Shown here one piece after another: positions 59,787 through 64,000 of a stretch of DNA of 64,000 nt (position 1 is its first letter; every line of letters starts with the position of its first letter). Where the stretch lies: NCBI RefSeq assembly GCF_017893965.1, contig NZ_CP054142.1:62001-126000 (forward strand), given 5' to 3'. The notes beneath the pieces are model-generated. The model searched no databases. It had not been told where the DNA came from and saw nothing but the letters and a program-made list of their open reading frames with translations. Origin of the DNA: Treponema parvum. GTDB taxonomy: Bacteria; Spirochaetota; Spirochaetia; Treponematales; Treponemataceae. The position numbers were made by a program, and so were the translations under genes.

Positions 59787-60728
59787 ATGGATCCACAGGA
59801 ATTCGATTACATCATAATCGGCGCGGGAGCCGCAGGGCTTTCGGCAGGACAGTATGGCGCCAGAGCGGGACTGAGAACTATCATACTTGACACGTCAACC
59901 GGCGGGGGACAGGCCTTGCAGATCGCGGAACTTGAAAACTATCCGGGCGTATACCCTCCGGTAAACGGCGCAGATTTTGCCGTCAATATGATAAAACAGA
60001 CAAAGGCCTTCGGCGTAGAAATTTTACAGGTAAATGTGATTTCCGTCGATAAAATAAAACGGAATTTTTTTGTTAAAACTTCAAAAGGGATCTTTTCATC
60101 TCTTGCGCTTCTTATTGCGACCGGCGCTACGCACAATACTTTGGGAATCCCGGGTGAAAACGAATTGGTAGGGCGCGGAGTTTCTTATTGCGCAACGTGC
60201 GACGGACCGTTTTTCAAAGATAAAAAGATAATAGTCGCGGGAGGCGGAGATTCCGCTTGCACTGAAGCCGCATATCTTTCCACAATATCAAGCGACGTCA
60301 CTCTCGTACACAGGCGGGCAAAACTCGGCGCGCAAAAAGCCGTAGCGGATAAGGTTGTAAAGACGGGCATAGCCATACGCTATAATACAAACATTCTCGA
60401 AATCCGCGGCAAAGACAGGGTGGAATCCGTGCTTTTGGAAGATACGCAGTCGGGAGAAAAAACCGAACTTCCGACGGATGCCGTTTTTATATTTATAGGA
60501 ATATCGCCGTGCACGGAAATCGTTTCTACCTTGCCTGCGGATAAAAACGGATATTTAATCACAAACGAGAGCATGGAAACCATAGTTCCGGGGCTTTACG
60601 CAGCTGGCGACGTACGCGCAAAACCTTTCAGGCAGCTTATCACTGCAGCTTCGGACGGAGCCACAGCGGCGCATGAAGCGGCAAAGTACATATACGATCT
60701 TAAAACTTCCGAAAAAGGAAGCATTTAA
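59787..60728 (+). CDS. trxB: Thioredoxin reductase
   Basis: 313-residue FAD/NADPH disulfide reductase. The FAD-binding IIGAGAAGLSAGQYGARAG is at the N terminus; the redox pair is in SYCATCDGPFF (CxxC, near residue 133); NADPH binding VAGGGDSACTEAA follows; FAD end VPGLYAAGDVRA. It recycles thioredoxin, whose gene lies 3.9 kb downstream on the other strand. No ribosome site; the promoter abuts the ATG. Confidence 0.95.
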   Translation: MDPQEFDYIIIGAGAAGLSAGQYGARAGLRTIILDTSTGGGQALQIAELENYPGVYPPVNGADFAVNMIKQTKAFGVEILQVNVISVDKIKRNFFVKTSKGIFSSLALLIATGATHNTLGIPGENELVGRGVSYCATCDGPFFKDKKIIVAGGGDSACTEAAYLSTISSDVTLVHRRAKLGAQKAVADKVVKTGIAIRYNTNILEIRGKDRVESVLLEDTQSGEKTELPTDAVFIFIGISPCTEIVSTLPADKNGYLITNESMETIVPGLYAAGDVRAKPFRQLITAASDGATAAHEAAKYIYDLKTSEKGSI

Positions 60729-60730
60729 AA

Positions 60731-62584
60731 ATGAAAAAAATCTTTGCCCTTTTTGCGCTTCTTGCGTTTTGTCTGTCGGCGGTTTTATTCACAGCCAAGC
60801 GGGCGATCGTAAAAACGTCGACAAGAAATTCCGAAGCCCAAACGAATTTCGCGCCCGGATCCGAAACCTCTTCAGAAAGCGCCGAATTTCCTGTCGAAAA
60901 CCGTTCAGGCGGCGCCGCATATCGAAAAGATCAAACGGAGATTGCTTCTCTTGCCGACCGGCTACCGCCCGACATTACATTTTGGAGCGATTATCCTTCC
61001 GACATCCTTTCCGAAGCCCTCATACGGCGCATGGAAGATTCGGAGCTTTTGGCGCAGATTTTTATGTTCGGGTGGGCGGGAGCCGAACCGTCGGAGCTTT
61101 TAAATCAATGGGTGTCGGACAGAGGGCTCGGCAGCGTAAAAATTTTCGGATGGAATACGGACGACATAAACCTTGTGGCAAAGTCGGTTTCGGAAATACA
61201 AAAAAAAGCTCAAGGACGCCGGTATAAAATTCCTTTGTTCGTCGCTACCGACCAGGAAGGCGGCTGGATAAGACACGTAAAAGGCGCCACGGCGAATACT
61301 CCGGGCAACCTCGCAATAGGGGCGTCGGGATATCCGTTCGACGCATGGTACAGCGGATATTATATCAACAGGGAAATTCATGCGCTCGGAATAAACATGA
61401 ACTTCGCTCCCTCGGTGGATCTATACACAAAGCATAATTCTACGATCATAGGTACGCGTTCTTTCGGCGAAGATCCGGACAATTCGGGCGTTCTGGGAGC
61501 GGCCTTTGCGGCCGGAAGTATGGCCGCAGGCGTTATTCCCACCGCAAAACATTTTCCGGGCCACGGAGCGACGGATGAGGATTCTCACTTGCACCTTCCG
61601 GCTATAGATATAGATTTTGAAACATGGTCTGAAAGGGAACTTGTTCCTTTCAAATACCTTATCGCCGAAAAAATTCCCGCCGTTATGTCCGGCCATTTAG
61701 GATTCCCCAGGATAACAAACAACGGGGAACCGGCGTCGCTTTCAAAAACTTTTTTGACGCAAATACTGCGCGAAAAGTTAGGCTACGAAGGACTTATAAT
61801 TACGGACGACATGATGATGAACGGCGACACCATGTACGCAGGTTCGGTTTCAAACGCATTCAGAATGGCAATAGAAGCGGGAAACGACATCATAATATCG
61901 TCGACGACGGCTCATTTAAACGAAGGTCTTTGGACTTCAAATCTGGCAAGGATGAAAAGCGATCTTGCGTTCCGCGAAACGGTGACAAAGGCTGCAAGGC
62001 GCGTAATAAAAGTCAAACTCGACTATTTTAAAAACAAAAACGCAGCTCCTCTTTATCCGGATACGGCGGCCATTCCGAAAAGGATTCCGGATGAAGACGG
62101 CCGAAAATTCTTTTTGGAGCAGGCCTGCCGCTCGATAACGCCGTATAAGGCCGACGGGCTCCCGTTAAAACAAGAAGACGCAGGCCGCGTGCTTTTGGCG
62201 GGCGCTTTTCCGTCTTATTTTGCGGAAGGAAAAAAGCGTTTTCCCGATGCTGCGGAATTCCGTTTTAATTATGAAATAGGGCCGAACGAAACGCAATGGA
62301 TGATAGACAATATTCTTTACACGGCGGCAGCTTTTGACACCGTTATTTTTTGCGTCCATAACGGGCGGACAAGGCAGATCGCCGAGCGTCTTAAAAGTCT
62401 AAAAGAGTCGGGTAAAAAAATAATAATTCTTTCAATTATGTCGCCTGAAAATGCCTTCAGCCTGACGTGGGCGGACGCAATTCTGATGGGTTACAGTTAT
62501 TCGGAATATACTTCGGCAGCTCTTTTCGGCGCCCTCGCGGGGGAATTTTCTCCAAAGGGAGTACTTCCAGTCCTTAACGAATAA
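60731..62584 (+). CDS. Glycoside hydrolase family 3 (beta-N-acetylhexosaminidase-like)
   Basis: 617 residues. The signal peptide or anchor (MKKIFALFALLAFCLSAVLFT) precedes a GH3 N-terminal domain (about 100-410). The NagZ-type His/Asp catalytic loop is PTAKHFPGHGATDEDSHLHLP (near 275), the nucleophile Asp lies in ITDDMMMNGD (near 355), and NMNFAPSVDLYT binds substrate. A C-terminal alpha/beta sandwich (about 470-617) follows, as in GH3 two-domain forms. Likely peptidoglycan or glycan trimming in the envelope. 3 bases after trxB. Confidence 0.88.
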   Translation: MKKIFALFALLAFCLSAVLFTAKRAIVKTSTRNSEAQTNFAPGSETSSESAEFPVENRSGGAAYRKDQTEIASLADRLPPDITFWSDYPSDILSEALIRRMEDSELLAQIFMFGWAGAEPSELLNQWVSDRGLGSVKIFGWNTDDINLVAKSVSEIQKKAQGRRYKIPLFVATDQEGGWIRHVKGATANTPGNLAIGASGYPFDAWYSGYYINREIHALGINMNFAPSVDLYTKHNSTIIGTRSFGEDPDNSGVLGAAFAAGSMAAGVIPTAKHFPGHGATDEDSHLHLPAIDIDFETWSERELVPFKYLIAEKIPAVMSGHLGFPRITNNGEPASLSKTFLTQILREKLGYEGLIITDDMMMNGDTMYAGSVSNAFRMAIEAGNDIIISSTTAHLNEGLWTSNLARMKSDLAFRETVTKAARRVIKVKLDYFKNKNAAPLYPDTAAIPKRIPDEDGRKFFLEQACRSITPYKADGLPLKQEDAGRVLLAGAFPSYFAEGKKRFPDAAEFRFNYEIGPNETQWMIDNILYTAAAFDTVIFCVHNGRTRQIAERLKSLKESGKKIIILSIMSPENAFSLTWADAILMGYSYSEYTSAALFGALAGEFSPKGVLPVLNE

Positions 62585-62665
62585 CTGCCTTGCGCTCGTG
62601 CAAAAGGTTTAATACACCGCCGCTTTTATCTTCGCTGCGAATCTGCGGCGAAGTTCTTGATTGCG

Positions 62666-63343
62666 TTATAAAAGAACATCTCTTTTTCTCTTATACTTCC
62701 AATCATAGGCGTGCGTGCTCGGAAGTTTCCCTTCTATGCGGGCGTTTTCGGATTCAATCTGAAAGTTTATCATCCGCTTAAAAACACCTATGAGAGGCTC
62801 CGGATCGGCGTCGCGGGCGGCAAGTTCTAAGGGCTGCAATTCTTTTATCAAATAATAGCAGGATTCTATTGTAGAAATATATTCCGGGCGGGGCTCTCTT
62901 TTAAATGTAAAAATCGACCGGTAGCAACCTGAAAAAGAGATGCGCGGAATTTTCATAAGATTTGGACTGTGCTCGATTATTTTACGCGAACAAAACCACG
63001 TCGCGTCTATCACAAGGACTAAGAGTTTCTTTTTGTCTACGGTCTTTACAAAACCTTCTTTTTGTGAAGACCAAGCGTCTTTCCCCGGATACAAGAGCAG
63101 CGGAAAAAATTTCTTGTCGCAAAGAAGCTCGGACAGCCTTTCGTTTTTTGTAAAATCAAGGCCTACGAGAATTTCGGAATTTATTAGGGTAAGATGAGAC
63201 AGGCGGCCGGTGCCCGTTCTTTGGTGTTTTGCTTCTTTGGGATGCATTAAAAATACGAATTTTATTCCGGGATCAAAGGGGAATATGTATTTGCAAAAGC
63301 AATTTCCCAAAGGACGGAAACATTTTACGCACCGCTTGCTCAT
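62666..63343 (-). CDS. DTW-domain protein (tRNA-uridine aminocarboxypropyltransferase-like)
   Basis: 225 residues. The N-terminal zinc-like CVKCFRPLGNCFC is followed by FLMHPKEAKHQRTGTGRLSHLTL and the family's DTW motif as LVIDATWFCSRKI, then RPEYISTIESCYYLI. Known members (TapT/TuaA) transfer the aminocarboxypropyl group from SAM to uridine in tRNA. Convergent with the GH3 gene and 22 bases upstream of trxA on the same strand. Confidence 0.85.
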   Translation of the reverse strand: MSKRCVKCFRPLGNCFCKYIFPFDPGIKFVFLMHPKEAKHQRTGTGRLSHLTLINSEILVGLDFTKNERLSELLCDKKFFPLLLYPGKDAWSSQKEGFVKTVDKKKLLVLVIDATWFCSRKIIEHSPNLMKIPRISFSGCYRSIFTFKREPRPEYISTIESCYYLIKELQPLELAARDADPEPLIGVFKRMINFQIESENARIEGKLPSTHAYDWKYKRKRDVLL

Positions 63344-63364
63344 ACTAAGGCTGAAAAAAGGGTG

Positions 63365-63682
63365 TTAAGCATTGTCCAAGGCAAATTTCTTAAGATCGTC
63401 TTTGCTGCGGCCTCCGACGATTTCGGCAACCTTTTTTCCGCCTTTAAAAACCAAAAATGTGGGAATGCTTGAAATTCCGTATTCCTGGGCAAGGCCGCTT
63501 TGCTCGTCGACGTTGACTTTTCCCACTTTTACCTTTCCTTTAAGTTCTTCGGCAACTTCATCTACGATCGGCCCCATCATTCTGCAGGGCCCGCACCATG
63601 AAGCCCAAAAGTCGATCATAACCGGAACCGAAGATTCACTTACCTCGCTTTTAAAATTTTGCTGTGTTATTTCCATTGCCAT
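63365..63682 (-). CDS. trxA: Thioredoxin
   Basis: 105 residues with the active site FWASWCGPCRMMGPI, then VGKVNVDEQSGLAQEYGISSIPTFLVFKGGK; the cis-Pro SIPT is present. It reduces protein disulfides with TrxB. The ATG at 63682 with GGAGG 8 bases upstream is preferred over longer in-frame starts, which would add a membrane-like stretch. Confidence 0.95.
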   Translation of the reverse strand: MAMEITQQNFKSEVSESSVPVMIDFWASWCGPCRMMGPIVDEVAEELKGKVKVGKVNVDEQSGLAQEYGISSIPTFLVFKGGKKVAEIVGGRSKDDLKKFALDNA

Positions 63683-63705
63683 AATCCAATCCTCCAAAAT
63701 TAAAT

Positions 63706-63735
63706 TGTATACAATCAATATACGGTAAAACGCAA
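63706..63735 (-). promoter_or_regulatory. trxA promoter
   Basis: On the minus strand TTGCGT (63735-63730), 18 bases, TATACA (63711-63706). A 20-nt leader carries the ribosome site. Confidence 0.5.
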
Positions 63736-63795
63736 AAAAAAGCAAATAAAAACTGCAGTACACGACAAGTAAGACAATGCGGCCGACCACCGTAT

Positions 63796-63852
63796 TTCCT
63801 CAAATAAAAATCTAACCCAAAGGATTTAGGTTCCTCAAGTAAAAATCTAACC
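63796..63852. repeat. Two 22-bp direct repeats, 35-bp period
   Basis: TTCCTCAAATAAAAATCTAA-CC (63796-63817) and TTCCTCAAGTAAAAATCTAA-CC (63831-63852) differ at one base. They lie between trxA and the partial right-edge gene and may be the end of a mobile element. Confidence 0.75.
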
Positions 63853-63856
63853 GTAG

Positions 63857-63997
63857 CTATTTTGACCAAGGGACAGCCATAGAGATAAGCGTACTTTGGA
63901 GCTGTTGTGTTTTCTCAAGCAACAGTTGCAAATCCAAGTTGACCATTCTCCGTCTCAGTTCCTCTTTTTCAGCAGGGCTCAGTTCCTTGCTTTCCAT
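63857..63997 (-). CDS. Partial or small hypothetical protein at the right edge
   Basis: Open frame running off, or starting just inside, the right edge: from ATG at 63997 it reads MESKELSPAEKEELRRRM and ends TLISMAVPWSK with TAG at 63857-63859. Charged, helical. It may be the end of a longer gene outside the window. Not recognised; the region resembles a small IS-associated protein, but nothing proves it. Confidence 0.4.
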   Translation of the reverse strand: MESKELSPAEKEELRRRMVNLDLQLLLEKTQQLQSTLISMAVPWSK

Positions 63998-64000
63998 AAG

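Noticed and set aside
62630-62653. Terminator between GH3 and the DTW-domain gene
   Set aside because: CTTCGC/GCGAAG stem is short and has no T run on either strand.

Overview
The window looks like a chromosomal segment of a host-associated spirochaete, most likely Treponema. This is inferred from gene content, not from a search: many lipoproteins and family-specific hypothetical proteins (DUF3015, DUF4105, a COG3014-type lipoprotein), a def-fmt-PASTA cluster, mraY outside a cell-wall cluster, a PilZ protein, and moderate G+C. Coding density is high and both strands are used.

Layout. 1-4.2 kb: ferric/polyamine-type ABC importer (binding protein, ATPase, fused permease) followed by a phosphohexomutase. 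5.8-8.5 kb: histidine synthesis, a HisA-HisI-HisE fusion followed by hisD. 8.6-11.3 kb: def, fmt and a PASTA membrane protein. 11.4-13.9 kb (minus): DUF4105 and DUF3015 envelope proteins. 14.1-15.4 kb: a threonine-synthase homologue without the PLP lysine. 15.4-21.3 kb (minus): a very large GH13 enzyme and malQ. 21.3-25 kb: PflX-type radical SAM protein, ptsN, hypotheticals, a lytic transglycosylase. 25.2-28.2 kb: rex-serC-serA operon. 28.2-35.6 kb: rhomboid protease, two AAA/DUF4143 ATPases with repeats at their borders, an ACT protein, dgt, nitroreductase, PilZ and an RlmM-like methyltransferase. 35.7-38 kb: lemA with two TPM-domain genes. 38-42.5 kb: adenosine deaminase, pepF, an SH3 lipoprotein. 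42.5-48.5 kb: ABC-F, galE behind a structured leader, an M20 peptidase, a lipoprotein. 48.6-52.8 kb (minus): mraY, purH, an orphan sugar-binding protein. 53-56.4 kb: OhrR-like regulator divergent from a TSCPD protein, an orphan DNA methyltransferase, an NhaC antiporter. 56.5-59.6 kb: tRNA-Cys, then an accessory block (YafQ toxin-antitoxin, NimA-like, HEAT-repeat and methyltransferase genes). 59.8-63.7 kb: trxB, GH3, DTW-domain protein, trxA. The right edge carries short direct repeats and a partial gene.

How it works together. Most of the window is ordinary metabolism: histidine and serine synthesis, purine synthesis and salvage, glucan handling, translation start and thiol redox. Rex upstream of serCA suggests NADH-linked control of serine synthesis, and the OhrR-like regulator plus the thioredoxin system suggests oxidant defence.

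The most notable signals are: (1) many genes whose -10 box ends 6 bases before the ATG with no Shine-Dalgarno, implying leaderless mRNAs; (2) the HisA-HisI-HisE fusion next to hisD, resembling the fungal HIS4 order; (3) the lysine-less threonine synthase homologue; (4) a 23-bp-period repeat array over the promoter of one DUF4143 ATPase and 64-bp direct repeats flanking the other; (5) mutually exclusive hairpins in the galE leader; (6) a dispersed 16-nt TGAA-loop palindrome. All calls come from reading the sequence; no database search was possible.
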